Shown: one piece after another, positions 1-7,584 of the stretch
How positions within the stretch are numbered: the stretch's first letter is position 1
Layout of the letters: every line of letters begins with the position of its first letter
Assembly (NCBI GenBank): GCA_025454315.1
Contig: JALOOP010000009.1
Span: 1-34,890, forward strand
Source: Oculatellaceae cyanobacterium Prado106
Lineage (GTDB): Bacteria > Cyanobacteriota > Cyanobacteriia > Elainellales > Elainellaceae
Length of the DNA stretch: 34,890 nucleotides
Direction of reading: 5' to 3'
Position numbers and translations under genes: made by a program
The notes under the pieces: model-generated
The model's database searches: none
Told to the model about the DNA's origin: nothing
Seen by the model: the letters and a program-made list of their open reading frames with translations, nothing else

Positions 1-617
1 TGGACTCGCTGCGCGCCTTGGGGGTTCGTCCCGAGGAGCATGACATTCGCTTTGTCGAAGACAACTGGGAGTCGCCCACCCTCGGAGCCTGGGGCGTGGG
101 CTGGGAAGTCTGGCTGGATGGTATGGAAGTCACCCAGTTCACCTACTTCCAGCAGTGCGGCGGGATTGACTGCCGTCCTGTGTCCATTGAGATTACATAC
201 GGTCTGGAACGATTGGCCATGTATCTACAAAACGTCGATTCCATCTTCAAGATCCAATGGACCGACGACCTCACCTACGGGGATGTCCATCTCCAGGGGG
301 AAATTGAGCAATCTACCTACAACTTTGAAGCCTCCAATCCCGAGATGCTGTTCACCCTGTTTGGCCTCTATGAACAAGAAGCCGGACAGCTGATCGAAAA
401 GAAACTCGTCCTCCCCGCCCTCGACTATGTGCTGAAATGCTCCCACACCTTCAACCTCCTGGATGCTCGGGGAGTCATTTCCGTGACGGAACGCGCTCGC
501 TACATTGGCCGCATCCGTAACCTAGCCAGACAGGTCGCCCACCTCTATCTCAAGCAGCGGGAAACCCTAGGATTTCCGTTGCTCAAAGCTAACTCAGAGG
601 CAGATCAAGCGGCCTAG
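1..617 (+). CDS. glyQ: glycyl-tRNA synthetase alpha subunit, 3' part
   Basis: Class II aminoacyl-tRNA synthetase alpha chain, which with the beta chain (GlyS) charges tRNA-Gly in the cytoplasm. The gene enters from the left edge: the frame is already open at base 3, reading [20 protein letters not shown], so the TTG at 18 is internal and not a start. About 204 residues remain; the family is usually about 290-300 residues, so roughly 90 N-terminal residues lie outside. Hallmark stretches are [33 protein letters not shown] and [18 protein letters not shown], which form much of the catalytic core. The C-terminal helix-rich part ([20 protein letters not shown]) is intact and ends in TAG. No glyS gene follows; in cyanobacteria glyQ and glyS are commonly unlinked. 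Identification is secure from sequence conservation. Confidence 0.96.
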   Translation, partial: DSLRALGVRPEEHDIRFVEDNWESPTLGAWGVGWEVWLDGMEVTQFTYFQQCGGIDCRPVSIEITYGLERLAMYLQNVDSIFKIQWTDDLTYGDVHLQGEIEQSTYNFEASNPEMLFTLFGLYEQEAGQLIEKKLVLPALDYVLKCSHTFNLLDARGVISVTERARYIGRIRNLARQVAHLYLKQRETLGFPLLKANSEADQAA

Positions 618-662
618 CCAGAAACACAGTCAGAAACACAAGGGTGAAATGCGCTTAGTCAA

Positions 663-697
663 AAGGGGGAGGCCGACTTCTAGTCAGTCTCCCCCTT
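663..697 (+). terminator. hairpin downstream of glyQ
   Basis: AAGGGGGAG and CTCCCCCTT are perfectly complementary, with an inner GAC/GTC pairing around a TTCTA loop. The hairpin lies about 45 bp after the glyQ stop. It is followed by CAATTTAG, which is only weakly T-rich, so it is either an intrinsic terminator or a 3'-end stabilising structure. Confidence 0.6.
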
Positions 698-701
698 CAA
701 T

Positions 702-723
702 TTAGAGACATGTTAGAGACATG
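702..723. repeat. tandem duplication of 11 bp
   Basis: TTAGAGACATG occurs twice without a spacer (702-712 and 713-723), directly after the glyQ 3' hairpin. No function is evident. Confidence 0.85.
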
Positions 724-737
724 TTTAAAATGAAAAA

Positions 738-794
738 GGAGGGCAGTTGCCTAAGCTTGTCTTGCAACAATCTTAAGGCGGCAACCACTCCTCC
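738..794. other. long imperfect inverted repeat
   Basis: GGAGG (738-742), GTTGCC (746-751) and TAAG (752-755) pair in order with CTTA (772-775), GGCAAC (780-785) and CCTCC (790-794), leaving small bulges and a loop of about 16 nt. It could be a structured small RNA or a folded 3' region. No T-run follows, so a terminator role is not supported. Confidence 0.45.
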
Positions 795-881
795 GCAGCA
801 TTCATTCACCTGTGTATTTAAGTTATCAACCGGGTTTGTCGATGTTGTTATGTCGGTATGAAGTTTCAGTGACAAATTCCT

Positions 882-1071
882 AGGGGGAGTGAGGGAAGGG
901 CGAAAGGGGAAAGGGGAAAGGGGGATTTACTGACCTTTCATCGTTTGATTCATAGCTGAAACCTGAAAATTTCATCAGCCTTTCCCCGGTCTACCTGCCG
1001 AAATCCCTTTCGCCTTTACCCCTTCCCCTTTTCCCTCCCCGCCCCCTCTGCGTCTCTGCGTCTCTGCGGTT
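882..1071. repeat. repeat island A: purine heptamers, complement and octamer triplet
   Basis: A G/A-rich segment with GGGGAAA-type heptamers (about 882-926) is followed after about 80 bp by its C/T-rich complement (about 1006-1040). Then comes the reverse-oriented octamer triplet at 1045-1071 (three CTCTGCGT-type units). The same modules recur near 5.6, 14.7, 16.1, 17.7, 26.2 and 31.4 kb. Confidence 0.8.
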
Positions 1072-1281
1072 GATTAGGATTGGCGGTATAAAACCCTTCG
1101 CTTCCAAAAATTCATAGATTCGCGATGAGCCTGACACCCGATCGCAACATTCACCCTTTAGTTTAGTCAATATTAGAGATCCAAAAGAGATCTCAAGCAG
1201 AAATCGAGCGCGATCGCCACTCATATATCCCATCCGATCGCATCCTTAACATTCTGGGAAATTGACCCTACCCCTCCACCT

Positions 1282-2562
1282 ATGACGAACCCGACACCCT
1301 TTGCTAACCTCACCCGTAAGTCAGCCATGCAACGTCCACTCATCTATTTATCTGTTCTTTTGCTAGGGGCAGGCGGGGCGATCGCCGGTAACCGCCTGAT
1401 GGCCTTTTCTTCGATGCCGTCTGCGCCACAGCCCTTGAGTCAGCTTCCGGGTAACTTGCCTGGGAACGGATCGAACAATCCCAATAATGCTCCGGCAGCA
1501 CCAGGCGGATCGAGTCGCATCCTCAGTCAGTCAAGCTCGAACTTCATTGCGGCAGCGGTGCAAAAGGTTGGGCCTGCGGTGGTGAGAATTGACTCACAGC
1601 GGCAGGTAGCCAGTCGGGCGAACTCTGATGAGTTTACCAGTCCGTTTTTCCGGCGCTTCTTTGGCGAGGAAGCGCCCCAACGACCCCGGCAGCGTGTGCA
1701 AGAAGGCACTGGATCAGGATTCATCATTGAGTCGAATGGGGTGATTTTGACCAATGCCCATGTGGTTGATGGAGCCGATCGCGTTACGGTGACCCTGAAG
1801 GATCAGCGGACGCTGCAAGGGCGCGTGGTGGGTACTGACCCGGTGACCGATGTGGCCGTGGTTAAGGTTGAGGCCGAGAATCTTCCGACCGTGATGCTGG
1901 GTAACTCAGAACAATTGCAGCCGGGAGAATGGGCGATCGCCATCGGTAACCCCCTCGGTCTAGACAATACCGTGACTGCTGGAATTATTAGCGCCACCGG
2001 GCGATCGAGCGGTCGCATTGTCGGAGGCAACAGCCGCGTTGGCTTCATCCAAACCGATGCCGCTATCAACCCTGGCAACTCCGGTGGGCCGCTGCTCAAC
2101 GAACGGGGAGAAGTCATCGGCATGAACACTGCCATCATCAGCGGTGCCCAGGGCTTGGGCTTTGCGGTGCCGATCAACACCGCTCAGCGAATTTCGAGCC
2201 AACTGATTGCCAATGGCAAGGTGGAGCATCCCTACTTGGGGATTCAAATGGCCGCCATCACGCCCGAACTAAAGCAACAGTTGAACAATGATCCCAACAG
2301 TCCGGTTAGCGTTCAAGAAGACCAAGGCGTTGTGGTGCTGCGAGTCGTGCCCGATTCCCCTGCGGCTCAGGCGGGGATTCGGGAGGGAGATGTGATTCAG
2401 CAGATTGGCGGACAGGTCGCAGCAGATGCGGAAGGACTCCAGAAAGTCGTTGAGCAAAGTCGAATTGGCAATGATCTGCCCTTAGTGGTTCGTCGTAACG
2501 GCCAAACCCTCAACGTTAATGTTAAACCGGGTGTGCTTCCTGCTGAAGAAGCCCGAGGATAG
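1282..2562 (+). CDS. HtrA/HhoA-type trypsin-like serine protease with PDZ domain
   Basis: Deg/HtrA-family protease that degrades or refolds damaged proteins in the periplasm or thylakoid lumen. The product is 426 residues. A basic N-terminus and hydrophobic segment (about residues 17-36) form a signal anchor, followed by a Pro/Asn/Gly-rich linker. The catalytic triad is visible as H160 (LTNAHVV), D190 (TDVAVVKV) and S267 (NPGNSGGPL). One C-terminal PDZ domain spans about 318-415, beginning YLGIQMA and including AGIREGDVIQQIGG. One PDZ domain matches the cyanobacterial HhoA/HhoB/HtrA paralogues, but I cannot say which one this is. A second in-frame ATG at 1327 (MQRPLIYLS) would still leave a complete signal segment and may be the true start. 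The gene converges with the oxidoreductase gene 46 bp downstream. In Synechocystis, Hik34-Rre1 controls stress genes including htrA, and an Rre1-like regulator lies 2.3 kb away. Confidence 0.95.
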   Translation: MTNPTPFANLTRKSAMQRPLIYLSVLLLGAGGAIAGNRLMAFSSMPSAPQPLSQLPGNLPGNGSNNPNNAPAAPGGSSRILSQSSSNFIAAAVQKVGPAVVRIDSQRQVASRANSDEFTSPFFRRFFGEEAPQRPRQRVQEGTGSGFIIESNGVILTNAHVVDGADRVTVTLKDQRTLQGRVVGTDPVTDVAVVKVEAENLPTVMLGNSEQLQPGEWAIAIGNPLGLDNTVTAGIISATGRSSGRIVGGNSRVGFIQTDAAINPGNSGGPLLNERGEVIGMNTAIISGAQGLGFAVPINTAQRISSQLIANGKVEHPYLGIQMAAITPELKQQLNNDPNSPVSVQEDQGVVVLRVVPDSPAAQAGIREGDVIQQIGGQVAADAEGLQKVVEQSRIGNDLPLVVRRNGQTLNVNVKPGVLPAEEARG

Positions 2563-2608
2563 TCTGGCCTGACCCTTAAGCTAAACGAAAAGCTAAACGA
2601 ACATCTCG

Positions 2609-3736
2609 TTAAGCGGTTGCGATCGCCGACTGCGGATAGATCGAACTCAGATCCGGCTCATGCCAAACCTTGCCATCCAGCGCCATTTGCTCAATCAAAC
2701 TAGCCAGACGCAAAGCTTTCAGGGCTTGTTCGCCACCGACCGAGGGCTGATTGCCGCCTCGCACACAGTTGACGAAATGCTCTAGTTCAGCGTGGAGCGG
2801 TTCAATGTTGCTGGTGTAGACCTTTTCAATCAGTCCGTCCTGGCGGTACAGCACCTGGCCATGGTCGGTGAGACAGTTGGCCGTGGTTTGACGGTGGATG
2901 AGGATTTCGTTGTTGAGGAAGTTGGCCTCGGTGAGGGAATTTTTGCAGTGGGCGGAGATGCGGCGAATTTTGCGGTGGGTGACTTTGCTGGCGGTCAGGG
3001 TGGCGACAATGCCGTTGGCAAATCCTAGAATGGCTGTAACGTAATCGAGGTAGCCTGAGTCGGAGGCGCGACTGCCGCTGGCCGTGAGCTTGATCACGGG
3101 AGAACCTGCCAGTTCCAGCATCAGATCAATGTCGTGGATCATCAGGTCGAGAACGACGGACACATCATTGGCGCGATCGGAGTAGGGACTCATGCGATGC
3201 CCTTCTAAGGCCAGGAGTTCTTCGGTTTTGAGGACTTTGTGGAGTTCCTGGAAGGCGGGATTGAAGCGCTCAATATGGCCAACCTGGAGGATGCAGTGGG
3301 ATTCAGCGGCGGCATTGACCAGGGATTCGGCTTCGGCAATGCTGGCGGCGATCGGCTTTTCGATCAGAACATGGACTCCGGCCTGGAGACAGGTCATGCC
3401 CACACTATGGTGCAGCCGGGTGGGAACCGCAATACAGACCGCATCCACATGCTCTAGCAGATCGTGATAGTCCTCGAAGAACCGTACCCGGTATTTGCTG
3501 GCGGTGTCGAGTCCTCGTTCTACATTGATATCGGACACTCCCACCAGTTCAACATCCTTGAGCAGACTTAAAATCCGAGTATGGTGCTGCCCCATGTTCC
3601 CCACCCCAATCACCCCAATCCGAATCGGTTCAAGATGATGACGTTGCCCGTGGGCGGTGGCTGGCTGGCTATTGAACTGGCCACTCAAATGGCCATTGAA
3701 CTGGCCGTTTGAGTGGCCATTTGATAAATTCTTCAC
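2609..3736 (-). CDS. Gfo/Idh/MocA family NAD(P)-dependent oxidoreductase
   Basis: Cytoplasmic dehydrogenase of the glucose-fructose oxidoreductase/inositol dehydrogenase family, acting on sugars or sugar nucleotides; the substrate cannot be read from sequence. The product is 375 residues. A Rossmann fold begins at about residue 38 (RIGVIGVGNMG, glycine motif 44-49). The catalytic EKP motif is at 126-128, GHIERFNP at 153-160 and the HDID box at 201-204. GHIERFNP is typical of the subgroup near UDP-N-acetylglucosaminuronate 3-dehydrogenases. The start is GTG with a stop codon close upstream in frame. The first 35 residues are low-complexity (NGQFNGHLSGQFN) and lie outside the fold, so they may be a non-conserved extension produced by small DNA repeats. 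It is not BvdR-like: it lacks that enzyme's N-terminal sequence. Confidence 0.9.
   Translation of the reverse strand: MKNLSNGHSNGQFNGHLSGQFNSQPATAHGQRHHLEPIRIGVIGVGNMGQHHTRILSLLKDVELVGVSDINVERGLDTASKYRVRFFEDYHDLLEHVDAVCIAVPTRLHHSVGMTCLQAGVHVLIEKPIAASIAEAESLVNAAAESHCILQVGHIERFNPAFQELHKVLKTEELLALEGHRMSPYSDRANDVSVVLDLMIHDIDLMLELAGSPVIKLTASGSRASDSGYLDYVTAILGFANGIVATLTASKVTHRKIRRISAHCKNSLTEANFLNNEILIHRQTTANCLTDHGQVLYRQDGLIEKVYTSNIEPLHAELEHFVNCVRGGNQPSVGGEQALKALRLASLIEQMALDGKVWHEPDLSSIYPQSAIATA
3679..3718. repeat. 11-bp perfect inverted repeat inside the start of the oxidoreductase gene
   Basis: GGCCACTCAAA (3679-3689) and TTTGAGTGGCC (3708-3718) are exact complements with an 18-nt loop, and ATTGAACTGGCC occurs twice nearby. 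In the mRNA this would fold a few codons after the GTG start and could dampen translation. Confidence 0.7.
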
Positions 3737-4892
3737 TCCTGCGCTCTCCTACACCACAACATTCTGCTGGTTTAATTCAGTTAGTTTCACTAATGAGCCA
3801 TACCCCTGTAGGAATTTTTAAGCAGGAAAAGGTTCCCTGTAGTCTTAAAAACACCTCTAGTCTTAGACCCTCCTGGAGCCTGATCCTCTCAGGAGTGGGA
3901 TGGCGATCGCGGTATTGCTTTATACCTGTACGGTGATTTTTGGGTGGGATGCCTTATGGATGATAAACACCCGTCTCAAGCGAACCCCGAACAGCGATAA
4001 ACCTTGACCTGAGCGCATCGTCAAAATTCTAGATTTGAGATTGCCAGAGCAACCTTACCGTAAAATTCATCGTTGCGACTCACCACACTCGCTCATTTAT
4101 AAAGAATCCTAAAGATATTCCTAAGCCCATCGTATCAGCCAATCGGCTCTATTCTCTGGATTTCCGCGATACCGCAGACCCGTCCATGTGTCACTTTTTG
4201 CCCTGTCCATTGATTTTCAGGTCGCGATATTGTAGACAAGCGCTATAGTAAGCTTTAGACCTCTACAATCTCACCCACCCCATTTACTGATTCGACGTTT
4301 ACTGATTCGACGTTTACTGATTCGACCCAAGAACTTGATTCCCAAGCTTGATTCGCCGAGTCAATTCATAGACTTATCCTAGGGTTGCTCAACCTGCCAA
4401 AGTTTGCCGGAGTAATTACTGGCTGAATTCATCAATGTGAAGATCGCGCAGCACTGCGATCGCCCCTTCAACAATCATTTACATCCCCAACTCAGAGAAA
4501 CACCAGAAATGGCTTCTCCAAACCCACCCTGTAGCCTTTCCCAGTCCCTACTCGATTTCGGTTCAATCCCATCAAGCACTCCTCATGGATGCCCACCCCA
4601 TCCAGAATTGGCTTGTGAGTCTATTAAAAGGGAGAAGAAAAGAAGTGAGATGGGCAGATGGGTTGTTATTTCAAGGGATGGCTTCTTTTGAACACAAAAA
4701 ATTTTTCTTAAAAATAAGAAATTCTTCAAAAGAGGATTTTGCAGAGGCGTAAACAGTCCCCCCTCTTTCACCCATCCACCCATCCACCCATTCACTCCCG
4801 TTGGGAACAAAAACTGCAATACTAAGAACGGTTCGCCCACCCCACAGCAGCTTATCCTTTCTATCCCGAGTTCTTCTAACATCGGTGTTCCA
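3737..4892. other. 1.16-kb region without a convincing gene
   Basis: This divergent region separates the oxidoreductase from the response regulator, so both promoters should lie here. It holds the 15-bp triple repeat at 4283-4327, an AT-rich nested hairpin around 4681-4737 (TTTCTTA/TAAGAAA core) and a run of CCCATCCA-type units at 4769-4795. Short open frames at 4437-4691 (+) and 4583-4906 (-) show no family resemblance and consist largely of low-complexity DNA, so I do not call them. Confidence 0.55.
4283..4327. repeat. three tandem 15-bp repeats
   Basis: TTTACTGATTCGACG occurs at 4283-4297 and 4298-4312, and with one changed base at 4313-4327. It lies in the long non-coding stretch upstream of the response regulator. 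Confidence 0.95.
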
Positions 4893-5558
4893 ATGCCTTT
4901 GACCATTCTTGTTGCCGATGATGACCCCGGTATTCGCTTATCCGTCAGCGATTACTTGGAATTTGCTGGCTACTCTGTAATTACGGCGGAAAACGGAGAG
5001 CATGGCCTCAAAATGGTGGATCAATATCAGCCCCATTTGGTCGTCACCGATGTCACCATGCCCCAGATGGACGGCTATGAGTTTGTCCGCCAGGTGCGCC
5101 GCAAACCCGCATTCCGCCTCCTGCCCGTCATTTTCCTCACCGCCCGCACCAACACCGAAGAACGCATTCGCGGCTACCAGTTGGGCTGCGATGCCTACCT
5201 GCCCAAACCCTTTGAACTCGATGAACTGGGAGCCGTAGTCCGGAATTTGCTGGAGCGATCGCAACTCATGGAAACCGAATGGCGACTGCGCCTCCAATCC
5301 GTCGAACCTGCCCCAGAATCCCCCGAAAGAACCCACACCCTCCCCCGCCTCAACCTCGACCTCACCATCCGCGAACAAGAAGTCCTGGCCGAACTGGTCG
5401 AAGGCCGCTCCAATGGACAAATCGGCGATCGCCTCCACCTCAGTCCCCGCACCGTCGAAAAACATGTCAGCAGCCTCCTCCGCAAAACCGAAACCAACAA
5501 CCGCGCCGAACTAGTGAGATTCGCGATGGAGCATGGGTTGGTGGAGTCAAGGTTTTAG
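4893..5558 (+). CDS. rre1: NarL/FixJ-type response regulator, Rre1/Ycf29-like
   Basis: Two-domain transcription regulator of 221 residues. The receiver domain (about 3-120) has acidic residues D9-D11, phospho-acceptor D53 (VVTDVTMPQMDG), T83 and K105 (LPKPF). A LuxR-type helix-turn-helix lies at about 150-215 (LTIREQEVLAELVEGRSN, then LSPRTVEKHVSSLLRK). The receiver segment PAFRLLPVIFLTARTNTEER and ERIRGYQLGCDAYLPKPFEL match my memory of the cyanobacterial Rre1 and plastid Ycf29 group. That group works with Hik34 or Hik2 in salt, heat and redox responses. The assignment to that orthologue group is by recollection, not alignment. No kinase gene is adjacent, as is normal for Rre1. The stop codon is the first three bases of a TAGGGAG repeat array, so the array starts inside the gene. 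Confidence 0.85.
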   Translation: MPLTILVADDDPGIRLSVSDYLEFAGYSVITAENGEHGLKMVDQYQPHLVVTDVTMPQMDGYEFVRQVRRKPAFRLLPVIFLTARTNTEERIRGYQLGCDAYLPKPFELDELGAVVRNLLERSQLMETEWRLRLQSVEPAPESPERTHTLPRLNLDLTIREQEVLAELVEGRSNGQIGDRLHLSPRTVEKHVSSLLRKTETNNRAELVRFAMEHGLVESRF

Positions 5559-5597
5559 GGAGTAGGGAGTAGGGAGTAGGGAGTAGGGAGTAGGGAG
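5556..5597. repeat. six tandem TAGGGAG heptamers overlapping the regulator stop codon
   Basis: Six perfect heptamers run from the TAG stop codon of the response regulator to 5597, followed by TGGGGGAAAG. It resembles the STRR-type heptamer repeats of cyanobacteria. Confidence 0.95.
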
Positions 5598-5659
5598 TGG
5601 GGGAAAGTCTTTGATTTTCTCTTAAGCTTTTCTGTTCCTCACTCTCCTCCGCTCCTCCT

Positions 5660-5686
5660 CTCTGCGTCTCTGCGTCTCTGCGTTTT
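5660..5686 (-). repeat. octamer triplet repeat, copy 2
   Basis: Three CTCTGCGT-type units in tandem, the reverse complement of the CGCAGAGA triplets at 16140, 17691 and 31367, and in the same orientation as the copy at 1045. It lies between the regulator and the metalloprotease 3' end. Confidence 0.9.
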
Positions 5687-5694
5687 AAAAGATT

Positions 5695-7011
5695 CTAGAA
5701 CCCAGGGTTAATCAAATGGGTTAGATTCGACGACCCGACTTGATTCAACCCAACTGGACTCATCTGCATCATTAAACAGGACGTACAGCCGCAGGTTCCA
5801 TAAATCCTGGGCGATGAAGACCGCGCGTTCGCCGTCAGGTTGCGGTAAGTGGCCGAATAATTAATTTGATAACCCAAATCATTCAGAATCGCTGCATCCA
5901 GCATCGTTGGAAGTTGCCGTCCGCCCGAACTGCTTGTGGGGTCCATCAGCGTTTCACCCGAGCCACCAAACTCGTAGCCGTCCAGGATATGGGCACCGCC
6001 GGATTGCAGCGGGATGGGGTTGCCGCCGTTGAGGGCGATCGCATTAGCCCCCACAAACGCCCCATTCGCCACCTGACTGCGAAAGGCATTGGCCGATCGG
6101 TTGAAGCCCAGAACATGCGCGATCTCATGGACGGCTGTGGAGAGAAAATCATTCTGGAACCAGGGAATATCATTATCGGTTGTCGGTGTCGGGTCAAAGA
6201 ACCAGTCGGTATCCCGGTCAAAGGACACCGACCCAATCCAGGGCTGAAACTGAGATCCCACATAGCGATTCTCGTTGGTAAAATTCCCTGAAGGGGTTCC
6301 AGTCGCCAGGGTATTCCCGCCAAACTCTCGACTGCCCACAAAGATTGTTAAATCATCGATCGCCCCATCCGTCGTAAAGATACTGCCAACCCCCGCATAC
6401 TCACCCGTCTCCGGATTCAAGACATAGGGCGTGGGTGTTCCTGCTGGAACATCTGGAAAATCATTGACGATGATGCTTTCCCAAATCCTTGCAGCGGCCT
6501 CCAGAGTGGCTCTCCGTTCTGGCGTGAACCACCCTTGGGTATCAAACCGATAGTCAAACTGGATATTGAAGGAGCCGGCGGGTTGGATTGGCGCAGCATC
6601 CGGAGCCGGGGGAGGGGTGATAGGATTGGCAGTCGGTGCGGCGGCGGTTGCAATTTGGAGGGTGTAGCGCGTTTTGACAGGTGTTCCGCTGCGGCTACGG
6701 CCTCCGGTAAAGACTCGCACCTGATAGCTGCCTGCGTCTAATACAGCCTGAATCGATTCTGCGTTTCTGCCGCCGCGTGCCGAAGTTTGCAGGATCTGGC
6801 CGTTGCCATCCAAGAGTTGCAGATTGGCGTTGGCTCTGAGCCGATTCAGAGAAAAGTTAACGCTGCTGCGGTTTTTCAGATTGAAGCGGAAGAGATGGTT
6901 GGGGTTGGAGCCATTGAGTCGATCGTTGAACTGTTGGACTCCGGCATCAAGCTCCACATTTCTGGCGCGAATTTTGGAACGACCGAGCGGGAGAGTGCGA
7001 TCGCCAGCCAT
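5695..7011 (-). CDS. PPC-domain zinc metalloprotease (metzincin-like), frameshifted near its end
   Basis: The N-terminal domain (about 38-123) is like the bacterial pre-peptidase C-terminal domain (HLFRFNLKNRSSVNFSLNRL, then YQVRVFTGG). A Pro/Ala linker follows, then a metalloprotease domain (about 150-390). Residue numbers count from the GTG at 7017. Zinc ligands H297 and H301 and base E298 are in HEIAHVLGF. The metzincin position 307 is Arg, so H343 in SGGAHILDG is the probable third ligand. M358 in TLMDP fits a Met-turn. I prefer the ATG at 7011, preceded by AAGAGG at good spacing. No signal peptide is visible, so export may use a non-classical route. After about residue 388 the frame becomes cysteine-rich nonsense, while another frame reads GERAVFIAQDLWNLRLYVLF and onward to a stop at 5708. 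One base therefore seems to be missing near 5853-5860. Confidence 0.8.
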   Translation of the reverse strand: MAGDRTLPLGRSKIRARNVELDAGVQQFNDRLNGSNPNHLFRFNLKNRSSVNFSLNRLRANANLQLLDGNGQILQTSARGGRNAESIQAVLDAGSYQVRVFTGGRSRSGTPVKTRYTLQIATAAAPTANPITPPPAPDAAPIQPAGSFNIQFDYRFDTQGWFTPERRATLEAAARIWESIIVNDFPDVPAGTPTPYVLNPETGEYAGVGSIFTTDGAIDDLTIFVGSREFGGNTLATGTPSGNFTNENRYVGSQFQPWIGSVSFDRDTDWFFDPTPTTDNDIPWFQNDFLSTAVHEIAHVLGFNRSANAFRSQVANGAFVGANAIALNGGNPIPLQSGGAHILDGYEFGGSGETLMDPTSSSGGRQLPTMLDAAILNDLGYQINYSATYRNLTANARSSSPRIYGTCGCTSCLMMQMSPVGLNQVGSSNLTHLINPGF

Positions 7012-7584
7012 AAACACCTCTTGTATGAAATAAGACTTAACAAAAGGTGCCCGGTACGGATAGAGCGGGTAACGTTTTGCGTCTCATTTCACACCTGAAA
7101 ATGCCAGCAGTTTTCTCCGTATTCTTGCAAAGGTGAACGACTCTCAATCCTGTTTAAAAAGCTTTCATCTCAAGGAGTTAGGTTCCTCAAGATGACCCAG
7201 AGTCGTCCTTTCAAACTTTATGAAGTGTCTAAATCTAAAGTGATAATTTATACTGAGATACTCGTGATATTACGGCTTTAAAGAGACGACTTTATCAAGA
7301 TTGATCGAGAGAACTTCTTCAAAAAATTAAACATTTTTATACTTCATCCGCTCTAGCTGAGCCAAACTCCATCCCTAAGAACCAAAATTTACGATTCATC
7401 CTGGAATCAGCCTCCACCCAGATATCTACGCCCTTTCTCAGCCAAGCTTAATTTTTGCCTCAGAAGCGCATCATCTAAGCATCAGACATTCGGCTTACAT
7501 TAAATGGTGCGAGGGCAAACCGTCCTCAACCGAAGCTCCAAACCCCGATCGCACCCTATCCCCATCGCTTCCCGGAGGTGAACC
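7012..7584. other. gene-free divergent region
   Basis: About 570 bp between the metalloprotease and the TVP38-like gene, which are divergently transcribed. It is AT-rich (about 7220-7350) and must hold both promoters. I see no repeat, RNA gene or strong hairpin. Confidence 0.5.
7574..7580 (+). promoter_or_regulatory. strong ribosome binding site of the TVP38-like gene
   Basis: GGAGGTG lies four bases before the ATG at 7585. This is an unusually good Shine-Dalgarno match for this window and fixes the start of the gene despite its long polar N-terminus. Confidence 0.8.

Larger units (their letters stand above)
618..1281. other. gene-free region between glyQ and the HtrA-type gene
   Basis: No convincing coding sequence. 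It holds a hairpin after glyQ, an 11-bp tandem duplication, a second long imperfect hairpin, and a repeat island made of purine-rich heptamers, their pyrimidine-rich complement and an octamer triplet (listed separately). The promoter of the protease gene probably lies between 1080 and 1270, but I cannot pick out boxes with certainty. Confidence 0.6.

Noticed and set aside
2609-3736. Biliverdin reductase BvdR, because an Rre1-like gene is near as in Synechocystis
   Set aside because: The sequence has GHIERFNP and HDID boxes of sugar dehydrogenases and lacks the N-terminal sequence I recall for BvdR; the genes are also divergent and 1.2 kb apart.
4437-4906. Short open frames on both strands in the region before the response regulator
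   Set aside because: They consist largely of low-complexity ATCCACCC-type DNA, overlap each other and show no family resemblance or ribosome site.
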